Below are positions 26,556 to 35,850 of a stretch of DNA of 64,000 bases, one piece after another. The position numbers and the translations under genes were made by a program. The notes under the pieces were generated by a model. It was given only the letters and a program-made list of their open reading frames with translations, was not told the DNA's origin and did no database searches. The stretch's first letter is position 1; each line of letters starts with the position of its first letter. Source of the DNA: Stenotrophomonas maltophilia (lineage in GTDB: Bacteria; Pseudomonadota; Gammaproteobacteria; Xanthomonadales; Xanthomonadaceae); assembly GCF_004920835.1 (NCBI RefSeq), contig NZ_QFHO01000024.1, positions 1 through 64,000 on the forward strand, written 5' to 3'.

Positions 26556-28095
26556 CGCCGTACCCGTGTGTCGCTTTGGCGATGCACCCTTGACCATCGA
26601 AGACGTGGTTGCCCTGGCTCAGCGCCGTTGCGAAGCCGCACTGAGCGAGGCGTCGGCGTTCCGCGCGCACATCCAGCGCGGTGCCGACTTCCTCGACCGC
26701 CTGCTGCGCGATGACGGCGTGATCTACGGCGTGACCACCGGCTACGGCGACTCGTGCACGGTCAACATCCCGCCGGCGCTGGTAGCCGAGCTGCCGCACC
26801 ATCTGTACACCTATCATGGCTGCGGCCTGGGCCGTTACCTGGACCCGGTCGAGACCCGCGCGGTGCTGGCCGCGCGCCTGGCGTCGCTGGTGCGTGGCAT
26901 GTCCGGTGTCAGCGTACCGCTGCTCGAAGGGCTGGCTACGCTGCTGCAGCACGATGTACTGCCGCTGATTCCGGCCGAAGGTTCGGTCGGTGCCAGCGGT
27001 GACCTGACCCCACTGTCCTACGTGGCGGCGGTGCTGTGTGGCGAGCGCGAGGTGCTGCACGACGGCCGCGTGCAGCCGGCGGCCGACGTGCTGGCGAAGA
27101 TCGGCATGGCGCCACTGAAGTTGCGGCCGAAGGAAGGCCTGGCGATCATGAACGGCACCGCGGTGATGACCGGCCTGGCCTGCCTGGCCTGGCAGCGCGC
27201 CGACTATCTGGCACGCATGGCCACGCGCCTGACCGCCTTCAATGTGCTGGCCAGCGACGGCAACGCGCACCACTTCGACGAAGACCTGTTCGCAGCCAAA
27301 CCACACCCGGGCCAGATGCGCATTGCTGCGCGCCTGCGCAGCGACCTGCACAGCGAGTGCCCGCCGCGCAATGAACAGCGCCTGCAGGACCGTTACTCGC
27401 TGCGCTGCGCGCCGCATGTGATCGGCGTGCTGGAAGACAGCCTGCCGTTCCTGCGCCAGCTGATCGAAACCGAACTGAACAGCGCCAACGACAATCCGCT
27501 GATCGATGCCGACGGCGAACGCATCCTGCACGGTGGCCACTTCTACGGAGGCCACATCGCGCTGGCGATGGATACCCTGAAGAACACGGTAGCCAACGTT
27601 GCCGACCTGCTCGACCGCCAGCTGGCGCTGGTGGTCGATGCGCGCTACAGCCATGGACTGCCGGCCAACCTGTCGGCCGCCACCGGCCCGCGTGCGGCCA
27701 TCAACCATGGCCTGAAGGCACTGCAGATCAGCGTTTCGGCGTGGACTGCCGAAGCACTGAAGCAGACAATGCCGGCCAGCGTGTTCTCCCGTTCCACCGA
27801 ATGCCACAACCAGGACAAGGTCAGCATGGGCACGATCGCTGCGCGCGACTGCCTGCGGGTGATCGAGCTGACCGAACAGGTAGTCGCTGCAATGCTGATT
27901 GCCGCCCGTCAGGGCCTGGCGCTGCGCGAACGGGTTGGCATGAACGCGCAGCTGCATGGCAGTCTGGCCGACATGTACGCCGACCTGGGGCAGCGCATCG
28001 CCCTGGTCGAAGAAGACCGCGCGCTGGATCGCGAACTGCGGGACCTGCTGGTGGAGATCCGCGCGCAACGTTGGGAGCTGTATGCCGGTGAATGA
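26545..28095 (+). CDS. Aromatic amino acid ammonia-lyase (HAL/PAL/TAL family)
   Basis: A 516-residue MIO enzyme. The autocatalytic Ala150-Ser151-Gly152 lies in GSVGASGDLTPLSYVAAVL, with TTGYG at residues 63-67. Where bacterial histidine lyases carry a Ser-His pair in the selectivity loop, this protein reads LYTYHGCG, so histidine is unlikely to be the substrate. In this cluster it most likely deaminates tyrosine or phenylalanine to the cinnamate-type starter for the AMP-ligase. This is an inference from context. The start at 26545 overlaps the previous gene by 11 bases. Confidence 0.87.
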   Translation: MTTDAVPVCRFGDAPLTIEDVVALAQRRCEAALSEASAFRAHIQRGADFLDRLLRDDGVIYGVTTGYGDSCTVNIPPALVAELPHHLYTYHGCGLGRYLDPVETRAVLAARLASLVRGMSGVSVPLLEGLATLLQHDVLPLIPAEGSVGASGDLTPLSYVAAVLCGEREVLHDGRVQPAADVLAKIGMAPLKLRPKEGLAIMNGTAVMTGLACLAWQRADYLARMATRLTAFNVLASDGNAHHFDEDLFAAKPHPGQMRIAARLRSDLHSECPPRNEQRLQDRYSLRCAPHVIGVLEDSLPFLRQLIETELNSANDNPLIDADGERILHGGHFYGGHIALAMDTLKNTVANVADLLDRQLALVVDARYSHGLPANLSAATGPRAAINHGLKALQISVSAWTAEALKQTMPASVFSRSTECHNQDKVSMGTIAARDCLRVIELTEQVVAAMLIAARQGLALRERVGMNAQLHGSLADMYADLGQRIALVEEDRALDRELRDLLVEIRAQRWELYAGE

Positions 28096-28513
28096 AGCAA
28101 TCGAACGGATGGCCGAAGTTGCGTTGGCCCCGCCCTTCCATGACTGCGACCCGATGAACGTGGTCTGGCATGGCCATTACTTCAAGTACTTCGAGATCGC
28201 GCGTTGTGCACTGCTGGGTCGTTACAACTACGACTACCCGCAGATGCTCGAATCGGGTTACCTCTGGCCGGTGGTCGACGCACGGGTGAAGTATGTGCGC
28301 CCGCTGCTGTTCAACCAGCCCCTGCGCGTGGTCGCACGCCTCGTGGAATGGGAGAACCGGCTGAAGATCGACTATGAAATCCTCGATGCGCAGAGCGGCC
28401 AGGTGCTGACCCGCGCAATGACCATCCAGGTGGCGGTGGACGCGGCCAGCAGGGAAATGCTGTACCAGTGCCCGCCTGTACTGTGGGAGCGCCTGGGAGT
28501 GCCTGCGCCATGA
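28082..28513 (+). CDS. Acyl-CoA/ACP thioesterase, 4HBT hotdog family (ApeK-like)
   Basis: A 143-residue 4-hydroxybenzoyl-CoA-type thioesterase. The catalytic-loop signature HDCDPMNVVWHGHYFKYFE, with aspartate after cysteine and MNVVWHGHY, is clear. It may release or edit acyl chains from the carrier protein. The ATG at 28082 overlaps the lyase stop; a GTG two codons later is an alternative. The next gene overlaps by ATGA. Confidence 0.86.
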   Translation: MPVNEAIERMAEVALAPPFHDCDPMNVVWHGHYFKYFEIARCALLGRYNYDYPQMLESGYLWPVVDARVKYVRPLLFNQPLRVVARLVEWENRLKIDYEILDAQSGQVLTRAMTIQVAVDAASREMLYQCPPVLWERLGVPAP

Positions 28514-29139
28514 ACCGAGCCAACCGTTTTGCGCGTGCGCTGCTGGGCGCGGTGTTGCTGCTGGCCGCACCGCTGGTGCAGGCCGCCGATCCGGCCATCG
28601 ACGCGATCACCCAGGCGGTGGCGCGGCCGGACGTACTGCGTGGCCAGTTCACGCAGGAAAAGCAGGTCAGCGGCTTCAAGAATCCGTTGCGCTCGCAGGG
28701 CCGGTTCGTGGTCGCGCGCCAGCATGGCGTGATCTGGACCACGCTGAAGCCGTTTCCCTCCGAGGTGGTGGTTACTGCCGACCGCATCCTGAGCCGCCAG
28801 CGTGACGGCAGCACCCGCGTCGAGCTCGATGCGCGGCAGCAGCCGGCGATGCGCTCGGTGAACGCGATCATGTTCGCGCTGATGAGTGGCGACGTGCAGG
28901 CACTGTCCGGCCCGTTCAACGTGACAGTCAGCCGCGAAGGGCAGGGCTGGCGGCTGCAGCTGAGGCCGAAGTCAGCGATGCTGGCCAAGGCGTTCCAGTC
29001 GCTGACCCTGCAGGGCGACCGTTACGTGCGCCAGGTCGAGATCGTCGAGGCCAGCAAAGACCGCACGCTGATCCATTTCGACGCGCTCAGCGAGGCTCCG
29101 GCCGCGCTCAGCGCAGACGAGGCGCGCCGCTTTGAGTGA
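28510..29139 (+). CDS. LolA-like periplasmic carrier of the pigment cluster (ApeL-like)
   Basis: A 209-residue protein with a signal peptide (ALLGAVLLLAAPLVQAA) and a LolA-type beta-barrel fold: LRGQFTQEKQVSGFKNPLRS, GRFVVARQHGVIWTTLKPFP and later strands match outer-membrane lipoprotein carriers. It is expected to carry the lipidated pigment across the periplasm. It is coupled to the thioesterase by ATGA and to the exporter gene by an eight-base overlap. Confidence 0.85.
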   Translation: MNRANRFARALLGAVLLLAAPLVQAADPAIDAITQAVARPDVLRGQFTQEKQVSGFKNPLRSQGRFVVARQHGVIWTTLKPFPSEVVVTADRILSRQRDGSTRVELDARQQPAMRSVNAIMFALMSGDVQALSGPFNVTVSREGQGWRLQLRPKSAMLAKAFQSLTLQGDRYVRQVEIVEASKDRTLIHFDALSEAPAALSADEARRFE

Positions 29140-31486
29140 GGACGTTGCGTTGAATGCACCGGACCGGTTGCGGCGCTGGTGGCATTGGCTGGGCATCGCC
29201 TGGCTGGTGCTGCTGCTGGCGCTGGGCGTGCAGCAGTGGCACCTGTGGAGCCAGCAATCGCGGATCGACACCGACATCCTCGCATTGTTGCCGCAGGACG
29301 CGCACGACCGTCTGTTGAGCGACGTCACCCGGCGCATCGCCGATGGCAGTTCGCGGCAGGTGGTGGTGCTGCTGGGCAGCAAGGACGGCGCTGCCGCCAA
29401 GCGTGCGCAGGCCGCGTTTGCTGCGGCCATGGCCAAGGACGCCGATCACGCGTTGCTGGTGCCCAGCGGCTCGATCGAAGGCTGGTTCGATGAGGCGCGC
29501 GCGTTCTACGCGCCGTACCGCGACCGCCTGCTGACCCCGGCCCAGCGCAAGCAGCTGCAGGGCGGCGAACCGGGCGCGCTGGCCGAGCAGGCGCTGGCTG
29601 CGCTGTATGGCCCGATGGGGGCCCCACGCCTGACCGAGTGGCGACAGGACCCGTTGTCGCTGTGGCCGCAGTGGTGGCAGCAGCAGGCGCAGGGCTCGGG
29701 CCTGCGGCTGGGCGATGATGGCCTGCTCGACGCCGAAGGCAGGTACTGGGCTGCACTGCAGTTCGATACGCCGGGTTCGGCGTTCAAGCTCGATGGCGAG
29801 CGCCATCTGGATGGATTGCTGGAACGTGCCGGGCAGGCCGCGAAGGCGGCCGCTCCGGATCTGGAGATCCTGCATGCGGGCGTGCCGCTGCATGCCGAAG
29901 CTGCGGCGGTGCAGGCCAACCGGGAGATCAATACCATCGGCTGGGGCTCGCTGGCGGCTGTGCTGCTGCTGGTGTGGCTCGCGTTCCGCTCGCTGCGGCC
30001 GATCCTGCTGGTGGCCACGTCGCTGCTGATCGGCTGTGGCGTGGCGCTGGCGGTGACCGTGCTGGTGTTCGGCAACGTGCACGTGTTGACCCTGGTGTTC
30101 GGTGCATCGCTGGTGGGCGTGGCCGAGGACTATGGCATCCACTGGTTTGCGTCGCGGCAGGCCGAACCGGCTGATCGCCGCTGGAAGCTGCTGCGGCACC
30201 TGCTGCCTGGCCTGTGGCTGGCGCTACTGACCAGTGCGCTAGCGTACTTGGCGTTGGGCCTGGCGCCGTTCCCCGGGCTGCGCCAGATGGCGCTGTTCTC
30301 GGTGGTCGGCCTGGCGGCCGCGTTCCTGACGGTGATCTTCTGGTTCCCGTGGCTGGATGGTGGTGAGATCCGCCAGACCCGTTTTTCGCAGTGGCTGGGC
30401 AGCACGCTGGAGCGCTTCCCGCGTCTGCATGGCCGCCGACCGGTGGCGATGTTCGTGGTGATCACGCTGGCGCTGTCTGCGATCGGCATCGCCCGCCTGC
30501 AGAGCAACGATGACCTGCGCAGCCTGCAGTCCTCGCCGCCGGCATTGATGGCACAGCAGATCCGCCTCAGCCAGCTGCTGGGCATGCCCAGCCCGGCGCA
30601 GTTCTACCTGGTGCAGGGTGCGGATGCCGCGCAGCTGTTGCAGCGTGAGGAAGCACTGACCGAGCGCCTGCGTGTATTGGCCAACGACAAACGCATTGGT
30701 GGCTACCGCGCGATCAGCGATTGGCTGCCGTCGCCGTCGCGCCAGCAGGCCGATGCCGGGCTGACCGCGAAGGTCGAACCGGGTGTGCTGTCTGCCGTGT
30801 CGGAGGCGGTCGGTGAACCGCTGCAGCGACCGCAGTTCGCGAACGCACCGCTCACCGCCGAAGCCTTCCTGGCCTCGCCGGCCTCGCAGCCGTTCCGCCA
30901 CCTGTGGGTGGGCGACGTGGGCGGGCAGATGATCAGCGTGGTGATGGTCGATGACCTGTCGCGTGCCGATGCGCTGGCCACCCTGCAGGGCGCGGCCGAA
31001 GGCCTGCCGGGCGTGCGCTGGGTGGACCGCACCGCCGATTTCTCGCAGCTGCTGGGTCACTACCGCAAGCTGATGGGTGGGCTGCTGCTGGTCGGTATCG
31101 TGCTGGTGTTCGGCGCGCTGTGGCTGCGCTACCGCCGCCAGGCCTGGCGAGTATTCGCGCCGACGCTCATTGCCGGTGCGCTGACCCTGGGTTTGCTGGG
31201 CCTGTTCGGCCAGCCGCTGCAGCTGTTCAACGTACTGGCGCTGATGCTGCTGCTGGGCATGGGCATCGACTACGGCATCTTCCTGATCGAGCACCGTGGC
31301 GATGCCAGCGCATGGCTGGCGGTGTGCGTGGGCGCGGCCAGCACCTGGCTGTCGTTCGGCCTTCTGGGGCTGTCGCAGACCCCGGCGCTGCGCGCCTTCG
31401 GCCTCACGCTGTTGTTCGGCATCGGCCTGGTCTGGCTGATCTCGCCATTGTTCCGACCGTCACCCCATGCATTGCCGCCGTCCTGA
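29132..31486 (+). CDS. MMPL/RND-type exporter of the pigment cluster (ApeM-like)
   Basis: A 784-residue inner-membrane transporter with the duplicated MMPL layout: one N-terminal helix, a periplasmic domain, five helices (about 265-430, with GVAEDYGIHWFASRQ), one more single helix, a second periplasmic domain and a final five-helix bundle (about 645-775, with LLGMGIDYGIFLIEHRGD). The GxxxDYGI stretches carry the proton-relay aspartates. It should flip or extract the lipidated polyene. The frame opens at TTG 29132; a second TTG at 29150 has a better spaced GAGG and would shorten it by six residues. Confidence 0.86.
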   Translation: MSEDVALNAPDRLRRWWHWLGIAWLVLLLALGVQQWHLWSQQSRIDTDILALLPQDAHDRLLSDVTRRIADGSSRQVVVLLGSKDGAAAKRAQAAFAAAMAKDADHALLVPSGSIEGWFDEARAFYAPYRDRLLTPAQRKQLQGGEPGALAEQALAALYGPMGAPRLTEWRQDPLSLWPQWWQQQAQGSGLRLGDDGLLDAEGRYWAALQFDTPGSAFKLDGERHLDGLLERAGQAAKAAAPDLEILHAGVPLHAEAAAVQANREINTIGWGSLAAVLLLVWLAFRSLRPILLVATSLLIGCGVALAVTVLVFGNVHVLTLVFGASLVGVAEDYGIHWFASRQAEPADRRWKLLRHLLPGLWLALLTSALAYLALGLAPFPGLRQMALFSVVGLAAAFLTVIFWFPWLDGGEIRQTRFSQWLGSTLERFPRLHGRRPVAMFVVITLALSAIGIARLQSNDDLRSLQSSPPALMAQQIRLSQLLGMPSPAQFYLVQGADAAQLLQREEALTERLRVLANDKRIGGYRAISDWLPSPSRQQADAGLTAKVEPGVLSAVSEAVGEPLQRPQFANAPLTAEAFLASPASQPFRHLWVGDVGGQMISVVMVDDLSRADALATLQGAAEGLPGVRWVDRTADFSQLLGHYRKLMGGLLLVGIVLVFGALWLRYRRQAWRVFAPTLIAGALTLGLLGLFGQPLQLFNVLALMLLLGMGIDYGIFLIEHRGDASAWLAVCVGAASTWLSFGLLGLSQTPALRAFGLTLLFGIGLVWLISPLFRPSPHALPPS

Positions 31487-31643
31487 ATCGGAGTGCGTGC
31501 GCCACAGCCCGACGCTGGCGCGGCGACCACTTCGGGAACATCATCTACCCCCCCTCGACCCGTATCCGGAAGGGCGCTACATGAACAATTCCATCAACAG
31601 CGGCTGCCGTACACGTGTGCTGGAGGCCGCGTGCCGCAGCTGA
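31467..31643 (+). other. Spacer with a possible gene remnant
   Basis: This is the only loose join in the pigment operon (144 bases between exporter and lipoprotein genes). An open frame of 58 codons starts at ATG 31467 inside the exporter end and stops at 31643, with PPLDPYPEGRYMNNSINSG in its middle. It has no ribosome site and no recognised homology. It may be the tail of a deleted gene or chance. Confidence 0.3.
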
Positions 31644-32188
31644 TCGTGCGCAGCATTGCAGCGCTGCTGCTGTGCGCGCTGCTGTGCGCCTGCGCCGGGC
31701 GCATGCCGAGGCCGCAGGTCGAGCTGCCGCCGCTGCGGTTGGCCCCGTCCAGCCTGCCGACGCCACTGGCGCTGCAGCAGCAGCTGCATTTCCGCTTCGG
31801 GCGCCACGAACGTGATCTCGACGCTCTGCTGGAAGCCGATGCGCAGCAGGTGCAGCTGGCGGTGCAGGCCATGGGCCAGACTGGCGTTCGTCTGCGCTGG
31901 GATGGCCGGCAGTTGACCGAGCAACGTGCATCGTGGTTGCCGCCGCAGGTTCGCGCGGAGCGTGTGCTGGACGATCTGCAGTTCGCGCTGTGGCCGACGG
32001 CCGCGATCGCCGCCGTGCTGCCGGCTGGCTGGCAGGTCGGTGATGACGGCCACCAGCGCAGTCTGTCGCGCGACGGTACGGTGTGGCTGCAGCTGCAGCG
32101 CCTGCAGGACGGCAGCCTGCAGCTGGACAACCGCGCAGAGGGCTACGCGCTGCGCATCGAATCGATCGATATGGCTGGACAGGATTGA
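31631..32188 (+). CDS. DUF3261-like lipoprotein of the pigment cluster (ApeN-like)
   Basis: A 185-residue lipoprotein: the signal peptide IVRSIAALLLCALLCACAG has a lipobox (LLCAC) with the cysteine near residue 20. The start is GTG at 31631 preceded by GGAG at a good distance. Family members accompany the LolA-like carrier and MMPL exporter in aryl polyene clusters and probably serve as the outer-membrane acceptor, as LolB does for lipoproteins. The stop overlaps the next ATG by one base. Confidence 0.82.
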   Translation: MPQLIVRSIAALLLCALLCACAGRMPRPQVELPPLRLAPSSLPTPLALQQQLHFRFGRHERDLDALLEADAQQVQLAVQAMGQTGVRLRWDGRQLTEQRASWLPPQVRAERVLDDLQFALWPTAAIAAVLPAGWQVGDDGHQRSLSRDGTVWLQLQRLQDGSLQLDNRAEGYALRIESIDMAGQD

Positions 32189-33372
32189 TGGACACTGCCG
32201 TTTTCCTCAACGATCTGGGCATTGTCTGCGCGCTGGGTGATGGCCGCGCGGCGGTGGCGGAGGCGATGTTCGCCGAGGTGCCGGGTGGGTTGGGCAACAA
32301 CGACAGCCTGTTGCCGGGGCGGACCCTGGCGCTGGGGGAGGTGTGCACGCCGCTGCCGTCGCTGGACGAACTCCCGCTGGCCCTGCGCGGGCGCAACAAC
32401 GCGCTGCTGGCGGTTGCGCTGGCGCAGATCGCGCCTGCGGTGGCCGCGGCCATCGCCCGCTATGGCGCCGAGCGCGTGGCTGTGGTGATGGGGACCAGCA
32501 CTTCGGGTATTGGTGAAGGTGAGCGGGCCATGTGCTCCCACGCCAGCAACGGTCATTGGCCGGCGGACTACGACTACGCGCAGCAGGAAATGGGAGCCGC
32601 CGCGCAGTTCGTGCGGCTGCGCAGTGGTGCGCAGGGCCCGGCATGGACGCTGTCCACGGCATGTTCATCCAGTGCCAAGGCCCTGGCGTCGGCTGCGCGC
32701 CTGTTGCGCGCCGGCGTTGTCGATGCGGTCATCGCTGGCGGCTCCGATTCCCTGTGCCGCTTTACCGTGGCGGGTTTCAGCGCGCTTGAGTCGGTGTCCG
32801 CGCTACGCTGCAATCCGTTCTCGCAGCATCGATCCGGCATCAACATCGGGGAAGGAGCCGCGCTGTTCCTGCTCACCCGCGAGATCGGTCCGGTGGTTCT
32901 TGCGGGCTGGGGTGAATCGTCCGACGCCCACCACATGTCCGCACCCGACCCGCAAGGCCAGGGCGCCATCGATGCGCTGCAACAGGCACTGAAGCGCGCT
33001 GGCTGGTCGCCCACTGATGTCGATTACGTGAACCTGCATGGCACCGCCACCGACCACAACGATGCCATGGAAAGCCTGGCGGTTTCGGAGGTGCTCGGTA
33101 CCGGTGTACCGGCCAGCTCGACCAAGCCGCTCACCGGGCATACGCTCGGCGCCTCCGGCGCGATCGAGGCGGCATTGTGCTGGATGATGCTGGCCGAGAA
33201 CCCGCTGCAGCGGCTGCCACCGCACTGGTGGGATGGCGCCGTGGATGAGGCGCTGCCGGAACTGTCACTGGTGGCGCCGGGCACCCGCCTGGCACGGCCG
33301 CTGCGACGGATACTGAGCAACTCGTTTGCCTTCGGCGGCAGCAATGCGGTGTTGGCACTGGAACGCCGATGA
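32188..33372 (+). CDS. Beta-ketoacyl-ACP synthase (ApeO-like)
   Basis: A 394-residue condensing enzyme with the complete Cys-His-His triad: Cys159 in STACSSSAKA, His284 in HGTATDHND and His318 in TGHTLGASGA. It performs decarboxylative condensation of malonyl units onto the growing polyene. The N-terminal third is more divergent than in FabF. The ATG shares a base with the preceding TGA, and the next gene overlaps its stop by ATGA. Confidence 0.93.
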   Translation: MDTAVFLNDLGIVCALGDGRAAVAEAMFAEVPGGLGNNDSLLPGRTLALGEVCTPLPSLDELPLALRGRNNALLAVALAQIAPAVAAAIARYGAERVAVVMGTSTSGIGEGERAMCSHASNGHWPADYDYAQQEMGAAAQFVRLRSGAQGPAWTLSTACSSSAKALASAARLLRAGVVDAVIAGGSDSLCRFTVAGFSALESVSALRCNPFSQHRSGINIGEGAALFLLTREIGPVVLAGWGESSDAHHMSAPDPQGQGAIDALQQALKRAGWSPTDVDYVNLHGTATDHNDAMESLAVSEVLGTGVPASSTKPLTGHTLGASGAIEAALCWMMLAENPLQRLPPHWWDGAVDEALPELSLVAPGTRLARPLRRILSNSFAFGGSNAVLALERR

Positions 33373-33824
33373 ATCCTCTCTACGCGATCGAGGAGGTGGT
33401 GCCGCATCGCCAGGACATGTGCCTGCTGCAGCGGATACTGCGATGGGACCAGGACAGCATCGAGGCCGAACTGGTGGTACCCGCGAGGGGCTTGTTCATC
33501 CAAGACGGCGAAATGCCGGCCTGGATCGGCATTGAGTACATGGCACAGGCAATTGCCGCCTGGGCAGGTTGCCGCGCGCGCGCGGCCGGCATTGCGCCGC
33601 AGTTGGGGTTCCTGCTGGGCAGCCGGCGCTACAGCAGCCAGCGTAGTGGTTTCCCCAGTGGCTCCCGGCTGCGCGTGCAGGCGCGTCGTGAACTGCTGGG
33701 CGACAATGGGCTGGGGTTGTTCGCCTGCCGGATCCTGGCGGGCGAGGAAGAATGGGCGGTTGCCAACGTGTCGGTGTACGAACCGGCCGACGCGAAGGCC
33801 TATCTGGAGAGTGGACAGGCATGA
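33369..33824 (+). CDS. 3-hydroxyacyl-ACP dehydratase-like hotdog protein (ApeP-like)
   Basis: A 151-residue hotdog protein: EEVVPHRQDMCLLQRILRWD matches the start of FabZ-like proteins of aryl polyene clusters, with IGIEYMAQAIAAWAGCRAR as the hotdog helix. It should dehydrate 3-hydroxyacyl-ACP to keep the chain conjugated, working with the dehydratase domain fused to the ligase. The ATGA overlap with the ketosynthase and the same overlap with the reductase show tight coupling. Confidence 0.87.
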   Translation: MNPLYAIEEVVPHRQDMCLLQRILRWDQDSIEAELVVPARGLFIQDGEMPAWIGIEYMAQAIAAWAGCRARAAGIAPQLGFLLGSRRYSSQRSGFPSGSRLRVQARRELLGDNGLGLFACRILAGEEEWAVANVSVYEPADAKAYLESGQA

Positions 33825-34552
33825 CCGGGAATCGATGCGTGTTGGTGACGGGCGCCAGCCGGGGGATCGGCCGCGCCATTGCGCTACGTGTTGCCCACGA
33901 TGGATTCGACGTGGCGGTGCATTGCCGCAGCCGTGTGGAGGAGGCACAGGCCGTTGTGGCCGAGATCCAGGCACTGGGCGTGCAGGCGCGCGTGCTCACC
34001 TTCGACGTGTCCAATCGTGATGCCGCGCGCGCGGCGCTGGAGGCCGACGTGGACGCGCACGGCGCGTATTACGGCGTGGTCTGCAATGCGGGCATCGCCC
34101 GTGACGGCGCTTTCCCGGCGTTGTCGTCGGAGGATTGGGACCAGGTCATCCACACCAACCTGGATGGCTTCTACAACGTGCTGCATCCGTTGATCATGCC
34201 GATGGTGCGGCGGCGCAAACCAGGCCGCATCGTCACCCTGTCGTCGGTGTCCGGCATTGCCGGCAACCGTGGCCAGGTCAACTACAGTGCGGCCAAGGCC
34301 GGCATCATCGGCGCCAGCAAGGCCCTCGCACTGGAGCTGGCCAGCCGCCAGATCACGGTCAACTGCGTGGCTCCGGGCCTGATCGAGACGGAGATGCTCA
34401 GCGAGGACGTGGTGGCGCATGCCCTGAAACTGATTCCTGCCGGCCGCATCGGCCGTCCCGATGAAGTGGCGGCGACGGTGGCCTTCCTGCTGTCCGAGCC
34501 TGCCGGCTACATCACCCGGCAGGTGATTTCGGTCAACGGAGGCATGCTCTGA
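33821..34552 (+). CDS. 3-ketoacyl-ACP reductase, FabG-like (ApeQ-like)
   Basis: A 243-residue short-chain dehydrogenase with the NADPH motif TGASRGIG near residue 10, NAG at CNAGIARDG, catalytic Ser in SSVSG, and Tyr155/Lys159 in YSAAK. It reduces the 3-ketoacyl intermediate after each condensation. The start at 33821 shares ATGA with the dehydratase gene, and the stop shares one base with the following ketosynthase. Confidence 0.93.
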   Translation: MTGNRCVLVTGASRGIGRAIALRVAHDGFDVAVHCRSRVEEAQAVVAEIQALGVQARVLTFDVSNRDAARAALEADVDAHGAYYGVVCNAGIARDGAFPALSSEDWDQVIHTNLDGFYNVLHPLIMPMVRRRKPGRIVTLSSVSGIAGNRGQVNYSAAKAGIIGASKALALELASRQITVNCVAPGLIETEMLSEDVVAHALKLIPAGRIGRPDEVAATVAFLLSEPAGYITRQVISVNGGML

Positions 34553-35790
34553 TGGCCACCGATCATCGCGTGGTGGTGACCGGTGCCGCGGCCATCAGTC
34601 CGCTTGGCCACGACTGGCCGACCATCCACGCGCAGCTGCGCAGCGGCCGCAACGCTGTGCGCGCAATGCCCGAGTGGGATGTCTATGCCGGGCTGAACAC
34701 CAAACTGGCCGCACCGGCGCAGCCATTCGAGTTGCCGCCGACCTACAACCGTAAAAGCACCCGTTCGATGGGCAAGGTGGCGATCATGTCGGTGCGTGCC
34801 ACCGAAATCGCGCTGTGCGAAGCTGGACTGATTGATCATCCGGTGCTGCGTAGCGGGCGCACCGGGGTGGCCTATGGCTCCTCCTCCGGCAGTCATGAGG
34901 CCATCGGCGAACTCGGCCGCATGCTCAACGAGTTCACCACCGAAGGCATCAGCGCCACCACCTACCTGAAGATGATGAGCCACACCGCGCCGGTCAACAT
35001 CGGTGTGTTCTTCGGCCTGTCCGGGCGCGTCTACACCACGTCCAGTGCCTGTACGTCCGGCAGCCAGGGCGTCGGCGCGGCCTATGAGGCGATCCGCAGC
35101 GGCAAGCAGACGGTGATGGTGGCCGGCGGCGCCGAGCAGCTGGACGCCGCCGCGGCTGCCGTGTTCGATACCCTGTTCGCGACCAGCGTGCAGAACGACG
35201 CCCCGCAGTCGACGCCACGTCCCTTCGATGCCGGCCGCGACGGCCTGGTGCTGGGCGAGGGCGCCTGCACCCTGATCCTGGAGGAACTGGGCCACGCGCA
35301 GGCTCGCGGCGCGACCATCCTCGCCGAAGTGGTGGGCTACGGCACCAACAGCGACGGCCAGCACGTCACCCAGCCCAGTGCCGACACCATGGCCCAGGCC
35401 ATGCGACTGGCGCTGGAGGATGCCGGACTGGATGCGGCGCAGATCGACTACGTCAACGCCCACGGCACCGCGACCGATCACGGCGACATCGCCGAAACCC
35501 AGGCCACCGCGCAGGTGTTCGGCCCACGGATGCCGATCAGTTCGCTGAAGAGCTACGTCGGCCACATGCTGGGCGCCTGCGGTGCATTCGAGGCCTGGGT
35601 GAGCATCGAGATGATGCGTGCCGGCTGGTTTGCCCCGACCCTGAACCTGGTGGAGGTCGATCCGCGCTGCGGCCAGCTGGACTTCATCACCGGTCAGGGC
35701 CGCGAACTCCAGGCCGAGTATGTGATGAGCAACAATTTCGCTTTCGGCGGCATCAACACCTCCCTGGTGTTCCGCCGCTGGAGCGAGTGA
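34552..35790 (+). CDS. Beta-ketoacyl-ACP synthase, FabF-like (ApeR-like)
   Basis: A 412-residue second condensing enzyme with Cys167 in SSACTSGSQG, His304 in HGTATDHGD and His338 in VGHMLGACG. It is close to FabF in length and sequence (VVVTGAAAISPLG at the start, NNFAFGGINTSLVFRR at the end). It is the last gene of the pigment operon. A long inverted repeat at 35851-35899 follows and may end the transcript. Confidence 0.93.
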   Translation: MATDHRVVVTGAAAISPLGHDWPTIHAQLRSGRNAVRAMPEWDVYAGLNTKLAAPAQPFELPPTYNRKSTRSMGKVAIMSVRATEIALCEAGLIDHPVLRSGRTGVAYGSSSGSHEAIGELGRMLNEFTTEGISATTYLKMMSHTAPVNIGVFFGLSGRVYTTSSACTSGSQGVGAAYEAIRSGKQTVMVAGGAEQLDAAAAAVFDTLFATSVQNDAPQSTPRPFDAGRDGLVLGEGACTLILEELGHAQARGATILAEVVGYGTNSDGQHVTQPSADTMAQAMRLALEDAGLDAAQIDYVNAHGTATDHGDIAETQATAQVFGPRMPISSLKSYVGHMLGACGAFEAWVSIEMMRAGWFAPTLNLVEVDPRCGQLDFITGQGRELQAEYVMSNNFAFGGINTSLVFRRWSE

Positions 35791-35850
35791 TCCTGCAGTC
35801 GGCAACGGTGCGTGTGGCTGAACGCCGCCGCCACATTGCTGAATCCCGTC

